DNA of 64,000 nt from Streptomyces sp. NBC_00341 (GTDB taxonomy: Bacteria; Actinomycetota; Actinomycetes; Streptomycetales; Streptomycetaceae). Of the stretch, positions 33,060-43,531 are shown piece by piece. A program made the translations under genes and the position numbers. Within the stretch, counting starts at the first letter, position 1. Every line of letters begins with the position of its first letter. Location of the stretch: NCBI RefSeq assembly GCF_041435055.1, contig NZ_CP108002.1, positions 1,674,001 to 1,738,000 on the forward strand, written 5' to 3'. A model generated the notes under the pieces. It worked only from the letters and a program-made list of their open reading frames with translations. It was not told the origin of the DNA and did not search any database.

Positions 33060-35123
33060 TTAATTTTCCGTCGCCGGACTACGGATTTCGTAGGCTGCGC
33101 TCCCCTCACCCAGCAATCTGTCGGCTGTACCCCGGTGCAGCCCCGCGGCTGCGGGGTCACCGAGCCGGTCCAGCGTGTCGGCCAGCCGCAGCTCAAGGGC
33201 GGCCTGCAGCCGTACGTCCTTGGCCTGCCGCGCCCACTGCACGGCCTCCCGGCAGGTCTGCAGCGACTCCTGCGGACGGCCCGCGTACTCCTGGACCCGG
33301 GCGACCTCGCTGAGCGCCCGCGCCTGGGCGGGCAGGTCACCGAGCCTGCGGTAGCCGGCCGCCGCGGCGCGCCAGTTCCGCAGCGCCTCGCCGTACCGCC
33401 CGGCGTAGGTGTGGACCGTGCCCAGGCGCCCGTAGAGCCGTGCCTCGTCGGCCTTCTCCCCCGCGGTGAGCCGCTGCGCGAGCGCCCGGCCGTACCAGTC
33501 GGAGGCCCGGTGGAAGTCGCCCAGCTCCGCGTAGGCGCCGCCCACGGATTCCATCGCCCGCCCGGTGGCGTACGGGTCCTTCGCGGCCCGTCCGGCATCC
33601 AGCGCGGCCCGGTAGCGGGCCAGCGCCTCCCGGGTCCGGCCGGTCCCGGCGTCCAGGTCCGCGAGGTTGAGCAGGGCGGCGGCCCGCTCGCGCGGCAGCT
33701 CGCGCCGCTCCGCGACGGCCAGTACCAGACCGTGCAGTCCGTACAGCTCGGGCGCGGCCGCCTCCGTACCCTCGTGCACCGCCAGCGCCCGCACCAGTGC
33801 GGCCACCAACCGCCTTGCGAGCGTGTCGAGTTCGCCGTCCTGCACGGCGATCCGGGCGGAGGCGAGCAGGGCCGGGCGGCGGATCCGCAGCCATTCGGCG
33901 GCGGCCTCGGGGCCGGGGAAGCGCAGGGAGCGCGGCAGCCCGGCGAGCCTGCGCCGGGCCGGGGAGCCCTCGGGTTCGGTGACCGCGCGGCAGGACTGGA
34001 GCAGGCGCACGGTCCGCTCCAGCATCCTCGCCTGCGCGAGCTGGATCTCGGCCGGGCGGTCCCGGTCCTCCAGCAGCGCCCGCAGCAGCGGGGCAAGGCA
34101 GCCGGGCACCTCGTACAGCGGCCGGCCCGCCCCGTTGCTCCGCAGCACGCCGAGGCGCACGAAGTCGTCGAGCGTGGTCTGGGCGGCCGAGACGGAGCAG
34201 CCGGCCAGCGCGGACGCGGTGTGGGCGTCGGCGAGTCCGGCGGGGGCCAGCGAGAGCAGTCGCAGTATCCGGGCGGCGGTCGGCGGCAGCGAGTCGTGGA
34301 TCAGCCGGAAGGCGCGGGCCAGCGGACGGGCGCCGGTGGACTGTTCGGCGTCGTCCGGCAGTTCCCGCAGCTGCTTGGTGACGTCGGCCACCGAGGCCGT
34401 GGGGTGCGCGGCCAGCCAGCCCCCGACCATCACGAGTGCGGCGGGCTGGCCGCCGCACTCCTCGGCCAGGGTCTCGGCGGTCCGCGGGTCGACGGTGATG
34501 CGGACCTGCCCGATGGTGCGGGCGAGCAGCTGGACCGCGGGGCCCGCCTCCAATCCGCCGATGGTGCAGGGCCGGACGCCGGGGATGCCGGTCAGCGGGC
34601 CCTGTGCGGTGGCGACGACCAGGCAGTCCGGGTTGTCCGGGAGCAGCGGGTCGACCTGTTCGGCGTCCGGCACGTCGTCGATCAGCAACAGGACCCGGCG
34701 TACGGCGAGGGCCTCGCGCACCATCTCGGACAGCTCGTCCTCGTCCGCGCCGGGCGGCCCCGCCACGTCGAGCTGGCCGAGGAGGTCCCGGGCGGCGCGC
34801 TCGGTGGGGACCGGGGCACCGCCGGGTTCGGTGAGCCGGACGCGGAGCAGGCCGTCGGGATAGTCGCCGGTGCCGAGCAGTCGCCGGGTGAGCTCGCCGG
34901 CCAGCGCGGTGCGGCCGGAGCCGGGGCGGCCGGCGATCAGCAGGACCCGGGCCCGGCCGCTCTTGCGACCGGCCATGGTGTCCAGTCCGGCCCGTTCGAT
35001 GTCGGCCCGGAGTTCCTTCAACTCGCGCTCGCGCCCGAAGAATTGGGATGGCTCGACGGTGGCCGGCTCCTCGGTCCCCGCAGCCTCGGCCGGGTCGCTG
35101 GTGTCCACCGCCTGATCCGTCAC
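33060..35123 (-). CDS. STAND-type NTPase with TPR repeats
   Basis: A 687-aa regulatory-type protein. SQFFGRERELKELRADIERAG leads into an NTPase domain with LLIAGRPGSGRTALAGEL as Walker A (Arg replaces the usual Lys) and VLLLIDDVPDAEQV as Walker B. A winged-helix-like middle (RILRLLSLAPAGLADAHTASALAG) is followed from about residue 430 by TPR repeats such as AALLNLADLDAGTGRTREALARYRAAL. It resembles the AfsR/SARP C-terminal half but has no N-terminal DNA-binding domain. A signalling or scaffold role is likely; the partner is unknown. Confidence 0.85.
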   Translation of the reverse strand: MTDQAVDTSDPAEAAGTEEPATVEPSQFFGRERELKELRADIERAGLDTMAGRKSGRARVLLIAGRPGSGRTALAGELTRRLLGTGDYPDGLLRVRLTEPGGAPVPTERAARDLLGQLDVAGPPGADEDELSEMVREALAVRRVLLLIDDVPDAEQVDPLLPDNPDCLVVATAQGPLTGIPGVRPCTIGGLEAGPAVQLLARTIGQVRITVDPRTAETLAEECGGQPAALVMVGGWLAAHPTASVADVTKQLRELPDDAEQSTGARPLARAFRLIHDSLPPTAARILRLLSLAPAGLADAHTASALAGCSVSAAQTTLDDFVRLGVLRSNGAGRPLYEVPGCLAPLLRALLEDRDRPAEIQLAQARMLERTVRLLQSCRAVTEPEGSPARRRLAGLPRSLRFPGPEAAAEWLRIRRPALLASARIAVQDGELDTLARRLVAALVRALAVHEGTEAAAPELYGLHGLVLAVAERRELPRERAAALLNLADLDAGTGRTREALARYRAALDAGRAAKDPYATGRAMESVGGAYAELGDFHRASDWYGRALAQRLTAGEKADEARLYGRLGTVHTYAGRYGEALRNWRAAAAGYRRLGDLPAQARALSEVARVQEYAGRPQESLQTCREAVQWARQAKDVRLQAALELRLADTLDRLGDPAAAGLHRGTADRLLGEGSAAYEIRSPATEN

Positions 35124-35290
35124 GGGCCACGCTCCACTTCGCTGCACGCGTCGCCCGCCGGGACTCCGGTCAGGGCATTCCGAGCGTAGTTCAGGCGGGT
35201 GGGCGAATCCGGTGGAGCGCGGCGGACAGGTCCCCCGATCGGATCAGCGTTTTTTCCGACCGGGGGCCATTCCGGTTCCCCGACGTGCCG

Positions 35291-35917
35291 TCAGGCCTCG
35301 AACGGCCGGGCGGGCCAGGGCGCCTCTGCGGGCCGCAGCGATTCGACGCCGTCGCCCGCGAGCGCCGCGGCGAGCGAGAGCACTCCCACCACCAGGCAGC
35401 TGTTGTGCAGATCCCCGGCGAGCACACCGCGTACGAGGTCCTGGAGCGGCACCCGGGCCAGCTCCATGTCCGCCTCCTCCTCCGCGACCTCGAAACGCTC
35501 GCCGTCCGCCTCGGAGATGTTCCGGGCGAGGAAGATCCGTACGGCTTCGTCGCAGCCGCCGGGCGTGGTGTAGACGTCGGTCAGCACCCGCCAGTCCTCG
35601 GCCTTGACGTACGCCTCCTCGTACAGCTCGCGCTGCGCGGCGTGCAGCGGGTTCTCACCGGGGACGTCGAGCAGTCCGGCCGGGATCTCCCACAGCTTCT
35701 GGCGCACCGGGTGGCGGTACTGGCGCAGCACCAGGACGCGGCCCGCGTCGTCGAGTGCGAGCACGGCGACCGAGCCGGGGTGCACCTGGTAGTCGCGGCC
35801 GTGGACGGATCCGTCGGGCATCACCACCTGGTCGGTGCGGACGCTGGTCTTGTTGCCCCGGAACGGCGTCTCGGTCGCGGTGACCGGCCATTCCTCGGGC
35901 GTGTCCTGGAAACCCAT
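35291..35917 (-). CDS. Nudix hydrolase (ADP-ribose pyrophosphatase-like)
   Basis: A 208-aa enzyme with the Nudix box GLLDVPGEN then AAQRELYEEAYVKAEDW, the variant in which the last Gly is replaced, as in ADP-ribose pyrophosphatases. The upstream strand VLVLRQYRHPVRQKLWEIPAG is typical of that branch. The start is ATG 35915-35917. It lies between pyrG and the STAND gene on the same strand, after the pyrG terminator, so it has its own promoter in the short gap. It hydrolyses ADP-ribose or a related nucleoside diphosphate. Confidence 0.9.
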   Translation of the reverse strand: MGFQDTPEEWPVTATETPFRGNKTSVRTDQVVMPDGSVHGRDYQVHPGSVAVLALDDAGRVLVLRQYRHPVRQKLWEIPAGLLDVPGENPLHAAQRELYEEAYVKAEDWRVLTDVYTTPGGCDEAVRIFLARNISEADGERFEVAEEEADMELARVPLQDLVRGVLAGDLHNSCLVVGVLSLAAALAGDGVESLRPAEAPWPARPFEA

Positions 35918-35940
35918 CTACGTCCTCCCACAAAAAACAG

Positions 35941-35981
35941 TGACCGGGGTACCCGTCCTCGAAGGACGCGTACCCCGGTCA
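35941..35981 (-). terminator. rho-independent terminator of pyrG
   Basis: 12-bp outer arms 35941-35952 and 35970-35981 plus an inner GTCCT/AGGAC stem. On the minus strand it runs into TGTTTTTTGT (about 35940-35931). Located 24 bp after the pyrG stop. Confidence 0.88.
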
Positions 35982-36005
35982 ACCGTAACGCCTGCGGAGG
36001 TGCCG

Positions 36006-37679
<1,674 letters not shown>

Positions 37680-38062
37680 AGCCAAAGGGGGCTCCCGTGG
37701 TCGCGATCGTGAGGTGCGTACCGGCTTTGCCGTCCGGAGATTCCGGAGGCGCCGTCGCTGCGGTTCGGGGGCCTCGTCTGCTGTTGCCAGACGACCACCG
37801 GTCCACGGGCTACCAGGGTATCAGCGACCAGGGGAGCCTGCTTCCGGCCACTCCGGGCACAGTCACCACACATGTTCCCCGCATGTCTCTCACGCCCCAC
37901 CCGTTCGGCTCATCTCTCTTGCCGGGACCGTCGCGCGGATCACCCAGGTGCGTCGTATCCTGCTCGGACACTCGCTCCGGGCGAGGTATGAACGCGCAGA
38001 TTCCCCCACCTCAACCCCTAGCAACGACCTCTTGACCCGCAGTAAGGGCCCTACGGGGCGAC
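37680..38062. other. divergent promoter region pyrG / GH15
   Basis: A 383-bp gap between two divergent genes. It has a Gly-poor, mixed-composition centre and no recognisable coding or RNA signal. It presumably holds both promoters. Confidence 0.45.
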
Positions 38063-39886
38063 ATGGCCGTTCGACTGGAGATGCACGTGGCCGGGCGCAT
38101 CGAGGATTACGCACTCATCGGAGACATGCAGACCGCTGCCCTGGTCTGCCGGGACGGTACAGCCGACTGGCTGTGCCTGCCCCGCTTCGATTCACACGCC
38201 GTGTTCGCCGGCCTTCTGGGCACCGAGGAGCACGGCTTCTGGCGCCTCGGGCCCCGCGCCGAGGGCGAACAGCCGCTCCCGGCCGACCGGCGCCGATACC
38301 GCGGGGACTCACTGATCCTCGAATCGGAGTGGGACACGCCGCGCGGCACGGTCCGGGTGACCGACTTCATGCCGCCGCGTGACGGTGCCCCGCAGCTGAT
38401 CAGGATCGTGGAGGGCGTCAGCGGCCGGGTGCCGATGCGCTCGGAGCTGCGCATGCGGTTCAGCTACGGGCGGGTCACCCCGTGGGTGCACAAGGTGGAC
38501 GGCCGCACGGTCGCCGTCGCGGGCCCCGACTCGGTCTGGCTGGACACCACGGCCGAGACGTTCGGCGAGAACCTCACGACGTACTCGGACTTCACCGTCG
38601 CCCCGGGTGACCGGATCGCGTTCACGATCAGCTGGCAGCCCTCGCACCGCGAACCGCCCGCGCTCCCGGACCCGGAGGGTTCGCTGGAGGCGACCGCGGA
38701 CTTCTGGCGCGAGTGGGTCGAGCAGTGTACGTACCACGGCCCCTACCGCGAGGCCGTGGTCCGCTCGCTGATCACGCTCAAGGCCCTGACCTACGCCCCG
38801 ACCGGCGGCATCGTCGCCGCGCCCACCACCTCGCTGCCCGAGGACATCGGCGGCTCCCGCAACTGGGACTACCGGTACACCTGGCTGCGCGACGCCGCGA
38901 TCACGCTGTCCTCGCTGCTGCGCACCGGCTACCGCGAGGAGGCCCGTGCCTGGCGCGAGTGGCTCCTCAGGGCGGTCGCGGGCGACCCCGAGAACCTGCA
39001 GATCATGTACGGGATCGCGGGCGAACGGGAGCTGGGCGAGGCCGAGCTGGAGTGGCTGCCGGGTTACGAGCAGTCGGGCCCGGTCCGGGTCGGCAACGGC
39101 GCCGCGGGCCAGCTCCAGCTGGACGTGTACGGCGAGGTCACCGAGGCCCTGCACCTCGCGCACATGACCGGCCTGACCCGCAACGACTACGCCACCGGGC
39201 TCCAGCTCAAGCTGATCGAGTACCTGGAGAAGCACTGGGAGGAGCCGGACGAGGGCATCTGGGAGGTGCGCGGGCCGCGTCGGCACTTCGTGCACTCCAA
39301 GGTGATGGCCTGGGTGGCGGTCGACCGGACGATCAAACTGATCGAGGCCGGGGACGCGGAAGGGCCGCTGGAGAAGTGGCGCGATCTGCGCGACGACATC
39401 CACCGCGACGTCTGCGAACGCGGGTACGACAAGGAGCGCAACACCTTCACCCAGTCGTACGGGTCGAAGGAGCTGGACGCCTCCCTCCTGCTGATCCCCC
39501 AGATGGGATTCCTGCCGCCCGACGACAAGCGGGTCATCGGCACGATCGAGGCGATCCAGCGGGAGCTGTCCACGGAGGACGGCTTCGTGCTCCGCTACCC
39601 CACGACCGGCGGGGACGCCGGTGTGGACGGTCTGGAGGGCGACGAGGGCGCGTTCCTGGCGTGCTCGTTCTGGCTGGCCGACGACCTGGCGATGATCGGC
39701 CGGGTCGACGAGGCCCGCCAGCTCTTCGAACGGCTGCTGTCCCTGCGCAACGACCTGGGCCTGCTGGCCGAGGAGTGGGACTCCCGGCTGCAGCGCCAGG
39801 TGGGGAACTTCCCGCAGGCCTTCAGCCACGTGCCGCTGATCGACACGGCACTGCGGCTGACGGCGAGCGGGGCGTACGTGGGCTGA
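38063..39886 (+). CDS. glycoside hydrolase family 15 protein
   Basis: A 607-aa GH15 (glucoamylase/trehalase-like) protein without a signal peptide, hence intracellular. IEDYALIGDMQTAALVCRDGTADWLCLPRFDS is the conserved start of this bacterial subgroup. GGSRNWDYRYTWLRDAA and the EEWD near the C terminus (LGLLAEEWDSRLQRQVGNFPQAFSH) are the acid/base regions. ATG 38063 is used; ATG 38081 is possible. Actinobacterial members act as trehalases or alpha-glucosidases. Divergent from pyrG. Confidence 0.92.
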   Translation: MAVRLEMHVAGRIEDYALIGDMQTAALVCRDGTADWLCLPRFDSHAVFAGLLGTEEHGFWRLGPRAEGEQPLPADRRRYRGDSLILESEWDTPRGTVRVTDFMPPRDGAPQLIRIVEGVSGRVPMRSELRMRFSYGRVTPWVHKVDGRTVAVAGPDSVWLDTTAETFGENLTTYSDFTVAPGDRIAFTISWQPSHREPPALPDPEGSLEATADFWREWVEQCTYHGPYREAVVRSLITLKALTYAPTGGIVAAPTTSLPEDIGGSRNWDYRYTWLRDAAITLSSLLRTGYREEARAWREWLLRAVAGDPENLQIMYGIAGERELGEAELEWLPGYEQSGPVRVGNGAAGQLQLDVYGEVTEALHLAHMTGLTRNDYATGLQLKLIEYLEKHWEEPDEGIWEVRGPRRHFVHSKVMAWVAVDRTIKLIEAGDAEGPLEKWRDLRDDIHRDVCERGYDKERNTFTQSYGSKELDASLLLIPQMGFLPPDDKRVIGTIEAIQRELSTEDGFVLRYPTTGGDAGVDGLEGDEGAFLACSFWLADDLAMIGRVDEARQLFERLLSLRNDLGLLAEEWDSRLQRQVGNFPQAFSHVPLIDTALRLTASGAYVG

Positions 39887-39908
39887 CGGTCCTGTGGGAT
39901 CCCAGATC

Positions 39909-39918
39909 CCGTGTCCTC
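39909..39918. repeat. candidate left end of accessory island
   Basis: CCGTGTCCTC. Its exact inverse complement lies at 43728-43737, so the two could be ends of the 3.8-kb island between the GH15 and rhodanese genes. No target duplication was found. Confidence 0.35.
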
Positions 39919-40097
39919 GTCCCAGCGGTGGTGTCCACCGCGTGGCCAATAGGACAGGGGGCTGGGATTCATGCTCCGTGAGCCCCTCTTTGTGTACAGG
40001 ACCGCCCCGGTCGGCGTCTGCGTACGCGGCCGGGGCAGGACCTCGGCGTCCGGCGGCCAGTGGGGCCGCCTCGGAACGCGCGGGGTTGATGGTCCGA

Positions 40098-40635
40098 TGG
40101 GTACAGCGGTGGCCACGCCGGTACGGCTGAGTGTCCGGCGTGGTGACGAGTCCGTGGTGGAGGACCTGGAGTGGCCATCGGTGCCGCTCGGGCTGCTGCG
40201 GCAGGCCCGGCCGTGGCGGACGTTCCGCTGGTTCAAGGGGCAGCAGCACTATTCGGGCACGTATTGGTCGGCGACCGTGGGCGATCATCTGATCTACGAG
40301 TCGCGGCTGGAGCTGGGGCGGCTGTTGTCGCCGGCTTCGCTCCCGAGGTGCGGCAAATCGTCGCCCAGCCGTTCCTGCTCAAGGCCGGCGTTGATGGCAA
40401 GGTCCGCAAGCACATCCCGGACTATCTGCTGCTGACGGATGACGGTCCGGTGGTCGTGGACGTCAAGCCGCGGCACCGACTTGAGAAGCCGGAAGTCGCT
40501 TTCACCTTCGCCGGGACGCAGGAGGCCGTGACTTCGCGCGGATGGCAGTACGAGGTGTGGAGCGAGCCGGATCCGCACGTGCTGGAAAACGTGGATCAGC
40601 TCGGCGCGATCGCAAGTCAGCAGCTCGCGCAGTGA
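40098..40635 (+). pseudogene. TnsA-like transposase endonuclease subunit, frameshifted
   Basis: The first part, in the frame containing 40098, reads RPWRTFRWFKGQQHYSGTYW, ATVGDHLIYESRLELGRLL. From about 40328 the homology jumps to the next frame: GFAPEVRQIVAQPFLLKAGV, KVRKHIPDYLLLTDDGPVVV, DVKPRHRLEKPEVAFTF and WQYEVWSEPDPHVLENV to TGA 40633-40635. Together they make a complete TnsA-like endonuclease of the type found in Streptomyces Tn7-like elements: E in YESRLE, D in IPDYLL, VDVKP. One base appears lost near 40325-40332. No TnsB, TnsC or TniQ gene follows. It is either a dead gene or a sequencing error. Confidence 0.75.
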
Positions 40636-40691
40636 CATCCTGGCCAGCCGGTCGCGCCCGTCCTTGAGGACGACCTCACGATAGGTCGGGC

Positions 40692-40874
40692 CCGTCTGCC
40701 GCCGATGACGAGGACCTCGCGGCCCGCACGGCCCTGATCACGAGAGTTGGAAGACTGCGTCGCGAGATCGGACACCCACTTCTCACTCGTACAACCACGG
40801 CATCACCGATGAAACTGACCCAGATCGGTGAAGCCGTAGTCGCTGCGATCCACGCCACGGGGCCACGGAACCAA
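40692..40874 (+). pseudogene. winged-helix fragment fused to an IS remnant
   Basis: In one frame this reads DDEDLAARTALITRVGRLRR, EIGHPLLTRTTTASPMKLTQ, IGEAVVAAIHATGPRN, like the helix-turn-helix of LysR-like or Tn7-element-associated regulators, and then runs straight into the IS remnant at 40875. No start codon with a ribosome site is evident, so it is a fragment. Confidence 0.4.
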
Positions 40875-40910
40875 GGATGGCTGCGTGCCGACCTACGGGA
40901 CAGCCCTTAG
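40875..40910 (+). mobile_element. 3' end remnant of an IS transposase gene
   Basis: Encodes GWLRADLRDSP and a stop, matching the last residues of the transposase fragment at 43310-43531 (WLRADLQDTP). The DNA shares TGGCTGCGTGCCGACCTAC with that copy, in the same orientation. Confidence 0.65.
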
Positions 40911-40921
40911 CTCGGCCCGGC

Positions 40922-41836
40922 TCAGCTTCCGGCCATGGCGATGACCAGTTTGCCGCCCTTCGGGCGCTGCTCGCGCTCCAGCTCCGTCAGGGCGGGAATC
41001 GCCTCGGCCAACGGGACCGTACGGGCGATGGGCAGGCGCAGGGTCCGGGCCACCTCCTCCAGGTCGGCGGTCACCGGCCGGCCCATCATCGCCCGGAACG
41101 GGCCGGGCAGTGCGCTTCTGATCATTTTGGCCGGGGTCGGGACGATGTCGACGATGGTTCCGCCGGGCTTCAGCAGCGTTCGGGCCGCAGCGAAGGGAAG
41201 CATGCCGGGCGTGTCGAGGACGAGATCGAACCGTTCCGCGAGGGCGGCCGGGTCGAAGCCGAAACCCACGACCGGCTCGACGCCGAGCTCGTGGGCCTCG
41301 TCGGCCGCAGGGTTGCGGCAACTGCCGGCGACCGAGGCTCCCCGCGCCCGGGCGAACTGGACGGCGGCCCGGCCCACCCCGCCCAGGCACCCGTTGACGA
41401 AGACCGCCTGCCCGGGACGGACCTCCGCCGTGGCCTGGTAGGCGGTCACGCCCACGGTCGGCAGCGCGGCGGCCTGCTCGTACGAAAGGTCCACCGGTTT
41501 GAGCACGACCGCCTTCTCCGGGACCGTCACCATCTCGGCGAACGCCCCCGCCTGCCGGAAACGAGCCCCGCCGAGTACCGCGTCGCCGGCCTTCAAGCGG
41601 GTGACGCCGGCGCCGACCGCCTCGACGACTCCGGCGAAGTCGTGCCCCATCGCCCGGGGAAAGGAGCGACCGGTCATCAACTTCATCTCGCCGTTGCGCA
41701 TCTTCCAGTCCAGCGCGTTGGAAGCCGCCGCTCGGACGCGGACGAGAACCTCATCCGGACCCGGGCGTGGTGGCTCGAACTCAGCGAGCCGCATCACCTC
41801 CGGGCCGCCGTAGCAGTCGTATTGAAGGCGCTTCAC
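40922..41836 (-). CDS. NAD(P)-dependent zinc-less alcohol dehydrogenase / quinone oxidoreductase
   Basis: A 304-aa MDR-family oxidoreductase. MKRLQYDCYGGPEVMRLAEF opens it, then SNALDWKMRNGE, the FPRAMGHDFAGVVEAVGAGV core and the cofactor motif VFVNGCLGGVGRAAVQFARARGA (GxxGxxG). No structural zinc Cys cluster is present, so it belongs to the quinone-reductase branch (enoyl or enone reduction with NADPH). The ATG 41834-41836 overlaps the cupin stop, giving an operon AraC-cupin-oxidoreductase. It lies between IS remnants. Confidence 0.9.
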   Translation of the reverse strand: MKRLQYDCYGGPEVMRLAEFEPPRPGPDEVLVRVRAAASNALDWKMRNGEMKLMTGRSFPRAMGHDFAGVVEAVGAGVTRLKAGDAVLGGARFRQAGAFAEMVTVPEKAVVLKPVDLSYEQAAALPTVGVTAYQATAEVRPGQAVFVNGCLGGVGRAAVQFARARGASVAGSCRNPAADEAHELGVEPVVGFGFDPAALAERFDLVLDTPGMLPFAAARTLLKPGGTIVDIVPTPAKMIRSALPGPFRAMMGRPVTADLEEVARTLRLPIARTVPLAEAIPALTELEREQRPKGGKLVIAMAGS

Positions 41837-42294
41837 GAGGCGTATTCGTTCGAGATCTCGGTGGCGTAATTCTTCCAGAGCGGTTGCATGGTCTCGGCGT
41901 TGACCGGCTGCCCGGAATCGATCATGGCCTTGAAGTCGCGGAAGTACTGCACATACAGGTCCGGCGTGAAGGTGTTCAGCATGACCGCGTTCTCGTCGCC
42001 GACGTTGGCGAACGTGTGCGGCGCCCCGGTCGGCACGATGACCCAGGTGCCCGGCCCTGCGTCGTATTGGTCCTCGCCGACGGTGAACCGGAAAGTTCCC
42101 GCCAGCACGTAGAAGCCCTCGTCATGCTGGGCGTGGCGATGCTGCAACGGGCTCGGGGTGCCCGGCGGAATGGTGACCTCGGCGAACCCCAGCCGGTGGT
42201 CGGTGTGCTCGCCGTTCTCCAGGATGCGGATCTGCTGCGCCCCGCTGCCGAGGATCTCGCCCTCACCGGGGCGGACGATGTTTACCTTCGCCAC
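41833..42294 (-). CDS. cupin-domain protein
   Basis: A 153-aa single cupin. PLQHRHAQHDEGFYVLAGTFRF contains the HxH...E metal motif 1 and HTFANVGDENAVML motif 2. It resembles quercetinase-like or sugar-binding cupins, but the substrate is unknown. The start is GTG 42292-42294. It lies 14 bp after the AraC regulator gene and is coupled to the oxidoreductase gene. Confidence 0.88.
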   Translation of the reverse strand: MAKVNIVRPGEGEILGSGAQQIRILENGEHTDHRLGFAEVTIPPGTPSPLQHRHAQHDEGFYVLAGTFRFTVGEDQYDAGPGTWVIVPTGAPHTFANVGDENAVMLNTFTPDLYVQYFRDFKAMIDSGQPVNAETMQPLWKNYATEISNEYAS

Positions 42295-42308
42295 GACTTC
42301 TCCTATTG

Positions 42309-43262
42309 CTATTGCCTGCCTTGGTCACCACCATCCTTGTCCGGGCCGGCTGTGCGCGTCTTGGTCGTCTGTGCACGGTTGCTGGTTACCAGTGCACGGG
42401 CGTTGTAGCCGTACGTCGCCTTGAAGAGCTTGCTGAAATGGGTGGGATCGGGGAATCCCCACCGGGCGGCCACGGCGGTGACCGTACGTCCGCTTCCGGT
42501 CAGCTCGGCCCGGCAGCGCTCCAGGCGGCGACGGCGGATCAGGGCCGCGACGGTGAGCGGCTGGTCCTCGAACAGCTTGTGCAGCCGGCGTACGGATATG
42601 TTGTGGGTGGCGGCGATGCCAGGCGGGGACAGATCGGGATCGGCCAGCCGGGTCTCGATGTAGCCGGCGATCCGGCTCCGCAGCCACTCGTCCGCGGCCG
42701 GTTGTTCGTCGCCGAGCCGGGCCTCCAGTGCGACCGCGATCAGCTCGACGACGGCCGCCGCCGACCGCAGCGCCTCCGCCTCGCGGAACTCGGTCGCCGA
42801 CCACGCCGACTGCCGGGCCAGCACGGAGACGAGAGCGCCCGGGCCGTGGCTGCCGTCGATGCGTACGCCGATGAGCCGGTCGATCTGCGCGGGCCGGATC
42901 CGAAGCTCCCGGCGCGGAACCAGGATGGTGACGTGCGCCGAGGCGGTGCTCTCGAACCGGAGCGTACGCGTGGGATCGAGCAGTACCAGGTCGGTCGGCC
43001 CGAGTTCGGCGTCGCCGCGCCCTTGCTCGATCCGCGTCCGGCCCCGGGTCATCACCTTGACCGCCAGGTTCTCGCCGTCGGAGGCGTCGCGCTCCCGCCC
43101 GATGCAGGCGCTCTCGGGCGTGTCGAGGGAGACCAGCCGCAGCGGCCCGAGGTCACGGGTGGCGATCCTGCCCCGGAAGCCGGCCCCAGCCAGCTTGTTG
43201 ATCAGCGGCGGAAACCCGCTGGCGGCCAGTTCGTCCTGGAACGACTCAAGGTTGCCGGTCAC
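42309..43262 (-). CDS. AraC-family transcriptional regulator
   Basis: A 317-aa regulator with an AraC-binding-like N-terminal half (GRGDAELGPTDLVLLDPTRTLRFES) and a C-terminal AraC domain: SPPGIAATHNISVRRLHKLF for the first helix-turn-helix and VTAVAARWGFPDPTHFSKLFKATYGYNARAL for the second. The start is GTG 43260-43262. It heads the operon with the cupin and oxidoreductase genes and most likely controls it. Confidence 0.9.
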   Translation of the reverse strand: MTGNLESFQDELAASGFPPLINKLAGAGFRGRIATRDLGPLRLVSLDTPESACIGRERDASDGENLAVKVMTRGRTRIEQGRGDAELGPTDLVLLDPTRTLRFESTASAHVTILVPRRELRIRPAQIDRLIGVRIDGSHGPGALVSVLARQSAWSATEFREAEALRSAAAVVELIAVALEARLGDEQPAADEWLRSRIAGYIETRLADPDLSPPGIAATHNISVRRLHKLFEDQPLTVAALIRRRRLERCRAELTGSGRTVTAVAARWGFPDPTHFSKLFKATYGYNARALVTSNRAQTTKTRTAGPDKDGGDQGRQ

Positions 43263-43309
43263 CGGTCAATGATAACGGCGACGCTTCTGCTCAGGCACGG
43301 TGTTCGGCG

Positions 43310-43531
43310 GGGGGTTACAGCGGCGCCGGCCCGCATCTGCTCTACCAGGCTCTGGTGCGCGCGGTGGACCGCTACACCGGCCGCAACGTCGTCGAGCGCT
43401 GCTTCAATCGACTCAAACAGTTCCGCGCGATCGCCACCCGCCACTCCAAACGCGTCACCTGCTACCGCTCAGAAATCATCATCGCCGCCATCGTGTTATG
43501 GCTGCGTGCCGACCTACAGGACACGCCCTAA
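43310..43531 (+). mobile_element. C-terminal fragment of an IS5-type transposase gene
   Basis: An open frame ending TAA 43529-43531 encodes LLYQALVRAVDRYTGRNVVE, RCFNRLKQFRAIATRHSKRV, TCYRSEIIIAAIVLWLRADL, QDTP. NVVERCFNRLKQFRAIATR with its Glu is the last catalytic region of DDE transposases of the Streptomyces IS5 group. The N-terminal two thirds are absent. It contains a TTA codon. Confidence 0.8.

Noticed and set aside
33060..35123. Identification of the STAND/TPR protein as AfsR or another SARP
   Set aside because: It lacks the N-terminal winged helix and BTA domain that define SARP regulators.
35225..35282. Terminator hairpin after the Nudix gene
   Set aside because: The stem is only about 10 bp with a wobble pair and a 13-nt loop, so I could not support it as a feature.
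39971..40435. Complete 154-codon plus-strand gene in this frame
   Set aside because: Only the middle has TnsA homology; the C-terminal part after about 40328 is out of frame, so it is the first half of a frameshifted gene.
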